A DNA stretch of 26,406 bases. It comes from JBDTNL01 sp039933785 (GTDB lineage: Bacteria > Acidobacteriota > Thermoanaerobaculia > Multivoradales > JAGPDF01). Positions within the stretch are counted from its first letter, which is position 1. Each line of letters begins with the position of its first letter. This document shows positions 14,448-22,676 of the stretch, piece after piece. A program made the translations under genes and the position numbers. Below the pieces are notes generated by a model. It had not been told where the DNA came from, ran no database searches, and was given only the letters and a program-made list of their open reading frames with translations. Where the stretch lies: positions 1 to 26,406 of the forward strand of contig JBDTNL010000053.1 in assembly GCA_039933785.1 (NCBI GenBank). Reading direction: 5' to 3'.

Positions 14448-16469
14448 ATGCGCACCGTCAGGACAGCTTTGACCCTCGCTCTACTCTCGAGCGCGCTCTT
14501 CGCCCAGGCCCCCGCGTCACACGGTATCGACGTCACGGATTTGAATCGGAGCGTTCAGCCGTGCACCGACTTCTTCGAGTTCGCCAATGGAACCTGGCGC
14601 GCCAACAACCCGATTCCCGCGTCGATGACTCGTTGGAGCCGGCGTTGGCAGGCCGGCGAGAACGAGAAGGACAGACTGAAGCAGATCCTCGAAGCTTTGC
14701 CGCTGAACCCGCCGAAGGGTAGCACCGAGCAGCTCCTCGGCGACTACTACGGCGCCTGCATGGACGAGTCGCGGGTGAACGCCCGTGGCGCCGAGCCGCT
14801 CAAGCCGTGGTTCGCCCGCATCGATGCGGCGAAGGACATCGCGGCCCTGCAGCCGATCTTGATCGACCTCCAGGACATCCAGGTGGCGTCGCCGTTTGGT
14901 CTGAACGGCGCTCAGAATCTGCACGAGCCCACGCAGGTGTTGGCCGACGTCGGCGCCACCGGTCTGAGCTTGCCGGACCGCGACTACTATCTGAGATCCG
15001 ACGATCGCTTCAAGGAGGCCCGCGCCAAGTTCGGCGAGCACGTCGCCAAGATGTTCGAGCTTGCCGGTTGGGCCAAGAAACCGGCAGCGGCCGCGGCGCA
15101 GACCATTCTGGCCATGGAGACCAAGTTCGCCGAGGCCTCGCTCGATCGCGTTGCCCTGCGCGATCCCGCCGCGATCGACCACAAGACCAAGTTCTCGGAG
15201 CTCGTGGCGATGGTGCCGCACTTCGATTGGGCGGCCTTCTTCCGTCATCGGCAGCTCCCGCAGGAAGTCGACATCAACGTCGACCAGCCCAAATTCATGC
15301 AGGAAGTAGAGCGTCAGCTCCAGCAGACGTCGCTCGCCGACTGGAAGGTCTATCTCAAGTGGAATCTGCTGAACTCGATCGCCGAGGCGCTCTCGGCGCC
15401 GATCGAGGGTGAGGACTTCGACTTCTACGGCAAGTACATGGGCGGCGCCAAGGAAATGAAGCCGCGCTGGAAACGCTGCGCCGAACAGACCGACCGGCTC
15501 CTGGGCGAGGCCTTGGGCAAGAAGTACGTCGAGAAGTTTTTTCCGCCCGCGGCCAAGGCGCGCATGCAAGAGATGGTGCGCAACATGCTCCTGGCCACGC
15601 GCGACGACATCTTGACCCGGCCCTGGATGAGCGACGAAACCAAGGAGCGCGCGCTCGCCAAGGTGGCGACGTTCAATCCGAAGATCGGCTATCCCGATAC
15701 CTGGAAGGACTACAGCAAGGTGGAGATCAAGCCCGGCACCCTGTTCGAGAACAACCTGGCGGGTCGCCGGTTCGCGGTCGAGGATGACCGCGCCACCATT
15801 GGCAAGCCGGTCGATCGCGGCCGTTGGGGGATGACACCGCCAACCTCGAACGCGTACTACAACCCACAGCTCAACGAGATCGTGTTTCCGGCCGGCATCC
15901 TGCAGCCACCGGCGTTCGACATGACCGCGGTGGATGCGGTGAACTACGGCTCGATCGGTGTCGTCATCGGCCACGAGATCTCGCACGGCTTCGATGACCA
16001 GGGTGCGCAGTTCGACTATCTCGGACGCCTGCGCAACTGGTGGACCGACGCCGACAACAAGCAGTTCCAGGAGCGCGGCGCCTGCGTCGTGAACCAGTTC
16101 GAGAACTACTTCATCGAGCCCAATATTCACCACACCGGCAAGCTGGTGCTCGGCGAGAGCATCGGCGACCTCGGCGGCGCCAAGATCGCATTCCTCGCCT
16201 TCCAGAAGTCGCTCGAAGGCAAGCCGCGGCCGGCGAACATCGATGGCCTCACCCCCGAGCAGCAATTCTTCATCGCCTGGGGCCAGTGGCGCGGCGACGA
16301 GATCCGCCCCGAGCAGCAGCGCCTGATGGTGCAGACCGACCCGCATCCGATCGCCAAGTACCGAGTGATCGGACCGCTGTCGAACCTGCCGGAGTTCGCC
16401 AAGGCCTTCTCGTGCTCGGCGGACGCGCCGATGGTGCGGCCGGCAGCGACGCGCTGCGAGGTCTGGTAA
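14448..16469 (+). CDS. M13 family metallopeptidase (neprilysin/PepO-like)
   Basis: A 673-aa zinc endopeptidase expected in the periplasm or outside. GGAGG lies 9 nt before the ATG at 14448, and a signal peptide (cut near LFAQA) starts the protein. The N-terminal M13 domain opens with PCTDFFEFANGTWRANNPIP. The catalytic domain has NAYYNPQLNEIVFPAGILQPP, the zinc site HEISH (His509, Glu510, His513) and ESIGD, where Glu570 is the third ligand and Asp574 the supporting acid. It ends in CEVW, matching the family's C-terminal C-x-x-W. All key residues are present. Family members cut peptides up to a few kDa. Confidence 0.97.
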   Translation: MRTVRTALTLALLSSALFAQAPASHGIDVTDLNRSVQPCTDFFEFANGTWRANNPIPASMTRWSRRWQAGENEKDRLKQILEALPLNPPKGSTEQLLGDYYGACMDESRVNARGAEPLKPWFARIDAAKDIAALQPILIDLQDIQVASPFGLNGAQNLHEPTQVLADVGATGLSLPDRDYYLRSDDRFKEARAKFGEHVAKMFELAGWAKKPAAAAAQTILAMETKFAEASLDRVALRDPAAIDHKTKFSELVAMVPHFDWAAFFRHRQLPQEVDINVDQPKFMQEVERQLQQTSLADWKVYLKWNLLNSIAEALSAPIEGEDFDFYGKYMGGAKEMKPRWKRCAEQTDRLLGEALGKKYVEKFFPPAAKARMQEMVRNMLLATRDDILTRPWMSDETKERALAKVATFNPKIGYPDTWKDYSKVEIKPGTLFENNLAGRRFAVEDDRATIGKPVDRGRWGMTPPTSNAYYNPQLNEIVFPAGILQPPAFDMTAVDAVNYGSIGVVIGHEISHGFDDQGAQFDYLGRLRNWWTDADNKQFQERGACVVNQFENYFIEPNIHHTGKLVLGESIGDLGGAKIAFLAFQKSLEGKPRPANIDGLTPEQQFFIAWGQWRGDEIRPEQQRLMVQTDPHPIAKYRVIGPLSNLPEFAKAFSCSADAPMVRPAATRCEVW

Positions 16470-16475
16470 GAGTGG

Positions 16476-17138
16476 TTAGCTGAAGATCCAATGTGCGACG
16501 TCGGACTCGACGTCGCAATAGATCATCCAGAGCGCCGCGAGATCGAACGCGGCGTGCGCACACATGACGCCGAAGAGGCTTCCGGTCCGGGCGACGATGC
16601 CGCCCAGCACCAGGCCGACGAGCGTCGCCTGCTCGACCCCCGCGAGGCCCTGTTCGCGAGCGTGCAGCAGGCCAAGGGTGAGCGCCGCGAGGAAGACGAT
16701 CGCGGCTTTCGCATACGGGCCACGGCCGAGGAGCTTGCCGAGGCGTTCGAACAGGAAGCCGCGAAACACGGTCTCCTCGCCGAACCCCGCCGCGAAGATC
16801 ATCGCCGCGATCGCGCCCGGCAGCGCGGCGCGGTTTCCTGCCAGGTAGTGGTACGCCCCGTTCATCGGTTCAGCGCCGAGCAGCGGCATCACCACCGCCT
16901 TCATGAGCAGCTTCAACGCGATACCACCCACGATGCCGAGGCCGGCGCTCAGCAGCCAACTCTTGGGCCGCACATAGCCGATCTCGCGCCAGGGAGTTTC
17001 CGACCAGCCCACCCAGAAGAGCACCAAGAGTGCGCCGACCGGCACGAACGCGAAGTTGCCCGCCACAACGATGACGACAATCGCTGCGACGCCGAGTGGG
17101 CCGAAGCCGCGCAGCCGTTCGGCGAGGGAGGCGTCCAC
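16476..17138 (-). CDS. CPBP intramembrane metalloprotease (Abi/Rce1-like)
   Basis: A 220-aa multi-pass membrane protein. I choose the GTG at 17138 (GGAG about 9 nt upstream, product VDASLAERL), because the longer open frame overlaps the DUF1801 gene and reads as non-protein there. Helices: about 15-45, 62-90, 105-119, 143-160, 172-185, 187-207. The active-site motifs are complete: Glu121-Glu122 and Arg126 in GEETVFRG, His159 in GLLHA, and His195 with Asp199 in AHAAFD, where many relatives have Asn. Family knowledge: Rce1-type proteases, including bacteriocin self-immunity members. It follows DUF1801 by 17 nt, so the two are probably co-transcribed. Confidence 0.9.
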   Translation of the reverse strand: MDASLAERLRGFGPLGVAAIVVIVVAGNFAFVPVGALLVLFWVGWSETPWREIGYVRPKSWLLSAGLGIVGGIALKLLMKAVVMPLLGAEPMNGAYHYLAGNRAALPGAIAAMIFAAGFGEETVFRGFLFERLGKLLGRGPYAKAAIVFLAALTLGLLHAREQGLAGVEQATLVGLVLGGIVARTGSLFGVMCAHAAFDLAALWMIYCDVESDVAHWIFS

Positions 17139-17155
17139 GCCCGGGCGCTCCGGCC

Positions 17156-17593
17156 CTACTTGGGCCTCTTGCTCGCGGCGAGGTATTTCGCGCGGAGGTA
17201 CTCGACCGACTTCACGGCCAATTGCTCGAGCACGTCGACATCCACGTCCGCGAGCCTCTTCATGTACAAGCAGCCGCTTCCCGTCGTGTGCTTGCCGAGC
17301 TTCGCGAGTAGGACCTTCGAGTCCTGGAGAACTCCCGTCAGGTAGACCACGGTCGCGGCCTTGCGCGGCGAGAACCCGGCGAGTGGCATGTCGCCTTCGC
17401 GGCCGCTCGCGTAGACGTAGTGGCAGGTGCCGAATCCGACGATCGAAGGACCCCACATCTTGGGCTTCTCACCGGTGACGCTCTGCAGCAATTTCACCAG
17501 CGTCTTGGCGTCGGCGCGCTTCGTTTCATCGGCGATCGCGGCGATGAAGGACGCGACGCTCCCGGTGGTGGGCTTGGTCTTGTTCTCGGCCAT
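17156..17593 (-). CDS. DUF1801 protein (YdhG-like fold)
   Basis: A 145-aa cytosolic protein, starting at the ATG at 17593 (MAENKTKPTTGS). An upstream frame to 17629 adds 12 residues without family support. It matches DUF1801 along its length: FIAAIADETKRADAKTL, GEKPKMWGPSIVGFG, HYVYASGREGDMPLAGFSPR, then TVVYLTGVLQDSKVLLAKLG and CLYMKRLADVDVDVLEQLAV. Family knowledge: an iron-chaperone-like fold with no proven activity. It precedes the CPBP protease in a likely two-gene operon and diverges from the gene at 17687. Confidence 0.92.
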   Translation of the reverse strand: MAENKTKPTTGSVASFIAAIADETKRADAKTLVKLLQSVTGEKPKMWGPSIVGFGTCHYVYASGREGDMPLAGFSPRKAATVVYLTGVLQDSKVLLAKLGKHTTGSGCLYMKRLADVDVDVLEQLAVKSVEYLRAKYLAASKRPK

Positions 17594-17686
17594 GGCGAGG
17601 ATTCTAGTGGCCTCTGTAACCGATGCCATACCTATCTCGTATTGCCTGCGAAGTCGGTGGCAACTGTGGCTTCAGGGAGAGAATCG

Positions 17687-18283
17687 ATGCGGCAACGTCG
17701 TTCATGGTTGTGGTTGAGTTTGGGTGTTGTAGCAGTCTTCTGCGGTGGCGGAGCGGCCTGGTCAGCGCAGGGCTCAGGCGGAGCATTTTCGGCCCCCTTT
17801 GCCGCCGGCGGGACTCTGCGCCTCCATGTCCGTTCGGGGGAAGTCCAAATCCTGGGCAGCGACCGTGACGAGGTCGCGGTGCACTATGAGGGCAAGAATG
17901 CATTTCGAAGCGGCGAGGTCTCCGTCTCGATGGAGCGCCCCGGCGAGCTCACGGTCCAGGGCGGCCCGGAAAATGACCTGCGGATCGTCATCGAAATCCC
18001 GCAGCGGACGAATCTCGTCGTCCGCATGCCGTGGGGCGACTTGGGCATCGCGGGAGTGACCGGCGACAAGGACGTGCGACTTCACGGTGGCGACCTCAGG
18101 GTCGATCTCGGTGAGCCGACGCAATACGCCAGCACGGAGGCCTCGGTGCTCTCCGGAGAGCTGATCGACGAGCGTCTCGGCATCGACAAGGGGGGGCTCT
18201 TCCGATCGTTCGAGAGCCATGGGCCTGGGTCCTTCCACGTCTATCTGCATGTGGGCGCGGGCCAGCTGACGATCAAGAACTAG
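17687..18283 (+). CDS. Secreted DUF4097-like adhesin-type protein
   Basis: A 198-aa exported protein. The ATG at 17687 has AGGGAGA upstream and begins MRQRRSWLWLSLGVV, a basic then hydrophobic signal peptide cut near WSAQG. The rest is beta-rich with short repeated strands: GTLRLHVRSGEVQILG, DEVAVHYEGKN, ELTVQGG, LRIVIEIPQRTNLVVRMP, then GDLGIAGVTGDKDVRLHGGD. This is typical of DUF4097 / 'putative adhesin' beta-solenoids. The end FHVYLHVGAGQLTIKN reads complete. No partner is visible. A GCCCGCGGGC palindrome overlaps the stop. Confidence 0.72.
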   Translation: MRQRRSWLWLSLGVVAVFCGGGAAWSAQGSGGAFSAPFAAGGTLRLHVRSGEVQILGSDRDEVAVHYEGKNAFRSGEVSVSMERPGELTVQGGPENDLRIVIEIPQRTNLVVRMPWGDLGIAGVTGDKDVRLHGGDLRVDLGEPTQYASTEASVLSGELIDERLGIDKGGLFRSFESHGPGSFHVYLHVGAGQLTIKN

Positions 18284-18294
18284 CCCGCGGGCGC

Positions 18295-19083
18295 TCAGCC
18301 CCCGAGCCGTTCGAGGTCCTTCCTCGCCAGCGGATGATTCGGGTTGAGCTTGAGCGCCGCGCGGATTTCCGCGATCGCCTGGTCGCGGTGGCCCTGCTTC
18401 TCGAGGATCAAGCCCAGGCGCCAGTGCGCATCGGCCCAGGTAGGCCGGCCTGGCAGCGGTGGTGCGTCGAGATACGCACGAAAGTGCTCGGCGCCTTCGG
18501 CAAGATCCTTGCCCGACAGCAGCGCGACCTTACCCAGCTGATAGTGCGCCGAAAGATCGCGCGAGCCTGGGTCGGCGGCCACGGCGAGCTTGAACTCCGC
18601 GGTGGCCGCGGTGAAGTTCTCCTCGCTGGTGTAGATCCCCCCGAGCAGCAGGTGGCCGCGTGCCGGCTCGAGCTTCACGACTTCCTCCGCCTGGGCGCGG
18701 GCCTTGGCCTTGTCGCCGCCGGCGATGCTGGGCGCGCCGCTCAAGTACTCGGCGAGCGCGGCGCGAGACTCGACATCCGTGGGGTCGAGCGCTATGGCGC
18801 GCTCGTAGGCGGCCTGGCACTTGTGAGCGAAGCCCAAGCGCGAGAACAGCGACGCCTTCATCGCCTGGCTACAATACGCGTCGCCCAGCCAGCGCCAGGT
18901 TTCCGCTCCCGCTCCGGGAACGGCAGTCGCCGCTTCGCCGGCGGCGATCGCGGCCTCGGGGTCGCCTTTGGCGAGCGCGCTACGCATGCTCGCGACGGCG
19001 TCGGGCGTTTCTGCGGCGGCGATCGCGGCAGCCGCCAGGAGCAAGGACAAGGCAACGCTAACGAGGCTGGAGATCTTGGTCAT
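18295..19083 (-). CDS. Exported tetratricopeptide-repeat protein
   Basis: A 262-aa protein from the ATG at 19083 (MTKISSLVSVAL). The upstream open frame is the antisense of the SDR gene, so I reject it. A signal peptide (cut near AIAAAE) precedes TPR-type helices: RSALAKGDPEAAIAAGEAA, CQAAYERAIALDPTDVESRA, LLLGGIYTSEENFTAATAEF, HYQLGKVALLSGKDLAEGAE, and WRLGLILEKQGHRDQAIAEI with ALKLNPNHP. These give about five repeats with the usual Ala/Gly/Pro positions. Two Cys near the first repeats (AYCSQA, HKCQAA) may form a disulfide. A periplasmic scaffold role is inferred. It diverges from the SDR gene across 66 nt. Confidence 0.85.
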   Translation of the reverse strand: MTKISSLVSVALSLLLAAAAIAAAETPDAVASMRSALAKGDPEAAIAAGEAATAVPGAGAETWRWLGDAYCSQAMKASLFSRLGFAHKCQAAYERAIALDPTDVESRAALAEYLSGAPSIAGGDKAKARAQAEEVVKLEPARGHLLLGGIYTSEENFTAATAEFKLAVAADPGSRDLSAHYQLGKVALLSGKDLAEGAEHFRAYLDAPPLPGRPTWADAHWRLGLILEKQGHRDQAIAEIRAALKLNPNHPLARKDLERLGG

Positions 19084-19149
19084 GAGGCGAGTACGTGCCT
19101 CCCGCGGGAAGGTTTTGCCCGGCGCCACTTCGCTGCTAGCCTCGCCGCG

Positions 19150-19911
19150 ATGCCCAAAGAGGCCGCGCAGCAAGACTTCGCCGGACGGGTGGCCCTGGTG
19201 ACCGGCGCCTCGCGCGGCCTCGGCCGCGCCGCGGTGGCGCGGCTGCTCGAGCGCGGCGCCTCGGTCGCGGTCCATGTTCGCGATCAGACGCGCGCCTCGG
19301 CACTCGCCACCGAGCTCGTGGAGCGTGCTTTCCCGGTCGCCGGCGATCTCGCCGAAGAAGGCATCCATGCCTCGATCGTGGAGCGCGTGCTCGAACGCTT
19401 CGGTCGCCTCGACATCCTGATCAACAATGCCGCGTTGCCGCTCACCACGCGCTTCGAGCAGATCACCACCGAAGAATGGCGGCGCGCCTTCGAGATCAAC
19501 CTGACGGCGCCGTTCCTGCTCATCCGCGCGGCAGTACCGTCAATGAAGGCGGCGGGCTACGGCCGCATCGTCAACATCTCGTCGACCGCCGGCCGCATGG
19601 TGAGCACCCTCGGCGGCGCGCACTACACGGCGTCGAAGACCGGCCTGCTCGGGCTGACTCGGGCGGCCGCGAAGGAGCTCGGGAAGTACGGCATCACCGT
19701 CAACGCGGTCTGCCCGGGAATGATCGACACCGAGCTCACCCGAGAAAGCGCCTCGTCCGATCGCCTCGCGGACTTGGCCAAGGGTTTTCCCGTGCCGCGC
19801 CTTGGCACCGGACTCGAGGTCGCCGATTTGATCTGTTTCGCCGCCTCCGAGGCCACCGGGTACATCACCGGCGCGTCGTTCGACATCAACGGCGGCGACT
19901 TGATGATGTAG
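19150..19911 (+). CDS. Short-chain dehydrogenase/reductase (FabG-like)
   Basis: A 253-aa cytosolic NAD(P)-dependent oxidoreductase. The cofactor motif TGASRGLG is at 18-25, the structural NNA in ILINNAALPL, the catalytic Ser in VNISSTAGRM (about 144), and Tyr159-x3-Lys163 in HYTASKTG. The conserved C-terminus YITGASFDINGGDLM is that of FabG and 3-oxoacyl/gluconate-type SDRs. The substrate cannot be read from sequence; no fatty-acid cluster is present. The start ATG at 19150 has no clear ribosome site. It precedes the symporter gene by 35 nt on the same strand and might share its transcript. Confidence 0.93.
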   Translation: MPKEAAQQDFAGRVALVTGASRGLGRAAVARLLERGASVAVHVRDQTRASALATELVERAFPVAGDLAEEGIHASIVERVLERFGRLDILINNAALPLTTRFEQITTEEWRRAFEINLTAPFLLIRAAVPSMKAAGYGRIVNISSTAGRMVSTLGGAHYTASKTGLLGLTRAAAKELGKYGITVNAVCPGMIDTELTRESASSDRLADLAKGFPVPRLGTGLEVADLICFAASEATGYITGASFDINGGDLMM

Positions 19912-19946
19912 CTCTCTCCCGGCAACATGAGAAGGATGAGAAGCCC

Positions 19947-21218
19947 ATGAAGGAAGGCACCCGAGTCTTGATCGCGTTGGCGCTGGCGCTGATCGTCGGC
20001 CTGTTGATCGCCGGCTCCGGCAACGCCAGTTGGCTCCGCGGCGCCGGGCTCATCGCTCCGCTTGGCACGCTGTGGGTGAACGCCATCCGGATGACCATCA
20101 TCCCGCTCATGGTCTCGATCCTGATCTCCGGCGTCGCCTCGGTGTCCGACGTGCGCGCCATCGGCCGCCTCGGCGGCCGGACTCTGGTCGTGTTCCTGCT
20201 GTTGCTCACCGGCATGTGCGCGGTGATCATTCCGCTCGCCGTGGGTGCGTTTCACCTCGCGCCGCACTTCGTGACCTATGACCCATCGATGCGGCCGCCA
20301 ATGCCCGAAGGGGCGCTCGAAGCCGCCGGCCAGCTCGCTGCCGACAAGCAGGCGGTCAGCTTCGCGGCCTGGGTGACGTCGCTCCTGCCGACCAACCCGA
20401 TCGCCGCGGCGGCGAACGGACAGATGCTGCCGCTGGTGATCTTCACCCTGCTGCTCGCGCTCGCCATCGCCAAGAGCCCGACCGCGGCGCGCCAGACCCT
20501 GCTGAATTTCTTCCAGGCGCTCTCTGAGGCGATGCTGATCCTGGTGCGCTGGGTGGTGGCACTCGCGCCGATCGGAGTCTTCGCGCTCGTACTCCCGATG
20601 GCGGCGCACGGCGGTGCCGGGCTCGCCGGCACCGTGGGTTTCTACGTGGTGGTGTATTCGTTGGGTTGCATTCTGATGACCCTGCTGCTTTACCCGGTGG
20701 CGGCGATCGGCGGCGGGATCTCGATGCGTCGCTTCGCGCGCGCCGCGCTGCCCGGACAGATGATCGCCTTCAGCTCGAGCTCATCGCTCGCCTCGCTGCC
20801 GGCCCTGATCGAAGGCGCCGAACGCGACCTCGAGCTTCCCGAACGGGTCACCGGATTCGTCCTGCCGCTCGCGGTCTCCACCTTCAAGATCGCGGGACCG
20901 GTGTCGTGGACGATCGGAGCGCTCTTCGTGGGTTGGTTCTACGGTGTCGAGCTCCACGCTCTACAGCTCGGCACCATCGCGTTCGCGGCGATCTTTCTCG
21001 CCTTCGCGGTGCCCGGTGTACCGCGCGGCGCCTTTTTGATGCTGACACCGCTGTTCCTGGCGATCGGACTGCCGGCGGAGGGCATCGGGATCCTGATCGC
21101 CGTCGATGTGATTCCGGACCTGTTCGCGACCGTGCTCAACACGACCGGCGACATCACCGCCGCGGCGCTGGTCGGGCGGGGGAGCCGGCGCGAGGGCGAA
21201 GCCGGCGCCGCGTTGTGA
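19947..21218 (+). CDS. Dicarboxylate/amino acid:cation symporter (SDF/DAACS)
   Basis: A 423-aa inner-membrane transporter that imports C4-dicarboxylates or acidic amino acids with Na+ or H+. The ATG at 19947 begins MKEGTRVLIALALAL. Family marks: AIRMTIIPLMVSILISGVA in the second and third helices, LPTNPIAAAANGQMLPLVIF, the serine-rich re-entrant loop SSSSSLASLPAL (Ser276-280), and the second loop DLFATVLNTTGDITAAA, equivalent to the substrate and cation-binding 'T..N..GD' motif. The Arg that selects acidic side chains in TM8 of GltP/GltPh is not evident after TGD, so the substrate is uncertain. Length is normal for the family. Confidence 0.95.
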   Translation: MKEGTRVLIALALALIVGLLIAGSGNASWLRGAGLIAPLGTLWVNAIRMTIIPLMVSILISGVASVSDVRAIGRLGGRTLVVFLLLLTGMCAVIIPLAVGAFHLAPHFVTYDPSMRPPMPEGALEAAGQLAADKQAVSFAAWVTSLLPTNPIAAAANGQMLPLVIFTLLLALAIAKSPTAARQTLLNFFQALSEAMLILVRWVVALAPIGVFALVLPMAAHGGAGLAGTVGFYVVVYSLGCILMTLLLYPVAAIGGGISMRRFARAALPGQMIAFSSSSSLASLPALIEGAERDLELPERVTGFVLPLAVSTFKIAGPVSWTIGALFVGWFYGVELHALQLGTIAFAAIFLAFAVPGVPRGAFLMLTPLFLAIGLPAEGIGILIAVDVIPDLFATVLNTTGDITAAALVGRGSRREGEAGAAL

Positions 21219-21279
21219 ACGTCCCGAGCTTGCCGGGCACGGGAACGCCAGCGCCTCCCGCGGCATCCAACAGAACGAA

Positions 21280-21975
21280 ATGACCGGCCAATCCAAGCCC
21301 GCCGCACTTGCCAACGTCGACGACACCGGGCTCGCCGAGCTCATCGTCGGCGGCGACCAGGGCGCCTTTGAAGCTCTCATGCGGCGCTACAACGGTCGCC
21401 TGTATCGGGTCGCCAGGGCCATCCTCAAGGACGACGCGGACGCCGAGGATGCCTTGCAGGACGCCTATCTCGACGCCTACAGCCACATGAAGGACTTTCG
21501 CGGTGAGGCGCTCTTCAGCACCTGGCTCACCCGCATCGTGGTCAATCGTGCCCTGATGCGGCTGCGCAGTCAGCGGCGTCACCGGGTCGTGGTGTCGATG
21601 GGCGAGCGTCAGGAGCCTGAGTCCGAGTCCAAGGAGGTCGACGTGGTCGACGAGAAGTCCGAATCGCCGTCGAACGCCACGCTGCGAGCCGAAGTCCGGC
21701 GGATGCTCGAGCGCCGAATCGACGAGCTGCCGGTGGCCTTTCGGACCGTCTTCGTCATGCGCGAGGTCGAAGACATGACGGTCCAGGAGACCGCCGACGC
21801 CCTGTCGATTCCCGCCGCGACCGTGCGCTCCCGGCTGTTTCGGGCGCGGGCGCTGCTGCGCGAGGCCATGACCCGCGACATGGATGTGGCGACCGGCGAC
21901 GTCTTTGCCTTCGCGGGTGGACGCTGCGATCGCGTCGTCGCGGGCGTGCTTGCTCGCTGCCACGGCATCGTCTGA
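21280..21975 (+). CDS. ECF-type RNA polymerase sigma factor
   Basis: A 231-aa sigma-70 factor of the extracytoplasmic type. Region 2: AFEALMRRYNGRLYRVARAI, DDADAEDALQDAYLDAYSHM, then the promoter-melting part RGEALFSTWLTRIVVNRALM. A linker of about 45 aa rich in acidic residues follows. Region 4: LERRIDELPVAFRTVFVMRE, VEDMTVQETADALSIPAATV with recognition helix RSRLFRARALLREAM. The tail has RCDRVVAGVLARC. No anti-sigma gene is adjacent. The next genes (DUF4142, cupredoxin) are on the same strand and may be its targets; I recall a similar grouping in other genomes. No ribosome site is visible before the ATG at 21280. Confidence 0.93.
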   Translation: MTGQSKPAALANVDDTGLAELIVGGDQGAFEALMRRYNGRLYRVARAILKDDADAEDALQDAYLDAYSHMKDFRGEALFSTWLTRIVVNRALMRLRSQRRHRVVVSMGERQEPESESKEVDVVDEKSESPSNATLRAEVRRMLERRIDELPVAFRTVFVMREVEDMTVQETADALSIPAATVRSRLFRARALLREAMTRDMDVATGDVFAFAGGRCDRVVAGVLARCHGIV

Positions 21976-22070
21976 TCTCTTGGTCTGATCTCCTTGGTCT
22001 GATCTCCTGCTTCTGAGCGCCCGGGTTCTGCCGCCGGCAGAGCCTCTCCGGGAACGCCCGGGCTCCTCTG
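21970..22070. repeat. 13-14-bp triple repeat and inverted repeats after sigma gene
   Basis: GTCTGATCTC is repeated three times with TTG or CTTG links (21970-21982, 21983-21996, 21997-22009), beginning inside the sigma stop region. It is followed by a GC-rich segment with CTGCC-GCC-GGCAG and two copies of CGCCCGGG flanking it. The whole could fold into a compound structure between the sigma and DUF4142 genes. Confidence 0.6.
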
Positions 22071-22093
22071 TGCATCCAATGACTGAATGCACC

Positions 22094-22116
22094 TGCCGCC
22101 CGACGAACGGGCGGCA
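22094..22116 (+). promoter_or_regulatory. Hairpin in leader of DUF4142 gene
   Basis: TGCCGCCCG-ACGAA-CGGGCGGCA is a perfect 9-bp stem with a 5-nt loop. It ends 22 nt before the DUF4142 ATG and just upstream of its GAGGAG ribosome site. There is no U-tract, so it looks more like a leader-stabilising or attenuating structure than a terminator. Confidence 0.5.
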
Positions 22117-22138
22117 ATTCGAAAGCGAGGAGACACCC

Positions 22139-22666
22139 ATGAGAGCTTCCACCATCGCCATCGCCATTGCCGGCGCATCCTTGTTCGTTCCCGCCGCCGC
22201 CGTTTTCGGCGAGGCGATCAATGACGCCCAGATCGCCGCTATCGTAGTCACCGCCAACCAGGTCGACATCGACGCCGGCCAACTTGCGGCGGCGAGCTCC
22301 ACCAATGCAGAGGTGAAGAAGTTCGGCGAGCTGATGGTGACCGATCACACCGGCGTGAACAAAGCGGCGACCGAGCTCGTCACTCGGCTCGGCGTGACAC
22401 CGCAGGACAATCCCACCGCCCAGAGCCTGAAAGCCGGCGGTGAGAAGAATCTGGCGAATTTGAAGACCCTGAAGGGCGCCGCCTTCGACAAAGCGTACGT
22501 CGGCCAGGAAGTCGCCTACCATCAGGCGGTCATCGACGCGATCGACAAGACGCTCATCCCGGGCTCGAGCAACGCCGAGCTCAAGGCCCTGCTGGTCAAG
22601 GTACGGCCGGCGTTCATCGCTCATCTCGACCACGCGAAGCACCTACTGGCAACCCTGAAGGGCTGA
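22139..22666 (+). CDS. DUF4142 periplasmic protein
   Basis: A 175-aa exported helical protein. The ATG at 22139 is preceded by GAGGAG at about 6-nt spacing. After a signal peptide (cut near AAVFGEA) comes the DUF4142 ferritin-like four-helix domain: IAAIVVTANQVDIDAGQLAA, AEVKKFGELMVTDHTGVNKA, FDKAYVGQEVAYHQAVIDAI, and RPAFIAHLDHAKHLLATL. The conserved DH/YH/H residues in these helices are those expected for the family and could bind metal. Function is unproven. It sits 10 nt before the cupredoxin gene, so the two are almost certainly co-transcribed, downstream of an ECF sigma gene. Confidence 0.92.
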   Translation: MRASTIAIAIAGASLFVPAAAVFGEAINDAQIAAIVVTANQVDIDAGQLAAASSTNAEVKKFGELMVTDHTGVNKAATELVTRLGVTPQDNPTAQSLKAGGEKNLANLKTLKGAAFDKAYVGQEVAYHQAVIDAIDKTLIPGSSNAELKALLVKVRPAFIAHLDHAKHLLATLKG

Positions 22667-22676
22667 CCCAACGGCG

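Noticed and set aside
14517..16346. 609-codon minus-strand frame opposite the M13 peptidase
   Set aside because: Antisense shadow of a gene with complete catalytic motifs.
16476..17456. 326-codon version of the CPBP protease
   Set aside because: Its first 106 codons are antisense-like Arg-rich sequence overlapping the DUF1801 gene; a GTG at 17138 with a GGAG site fits better.
18295..19368. 357-codon version of the TPR protein
   Set aside because: The extra N-terminus overlaps the SDR gene on the other strand and hides the signal peptide that begins at 19083.
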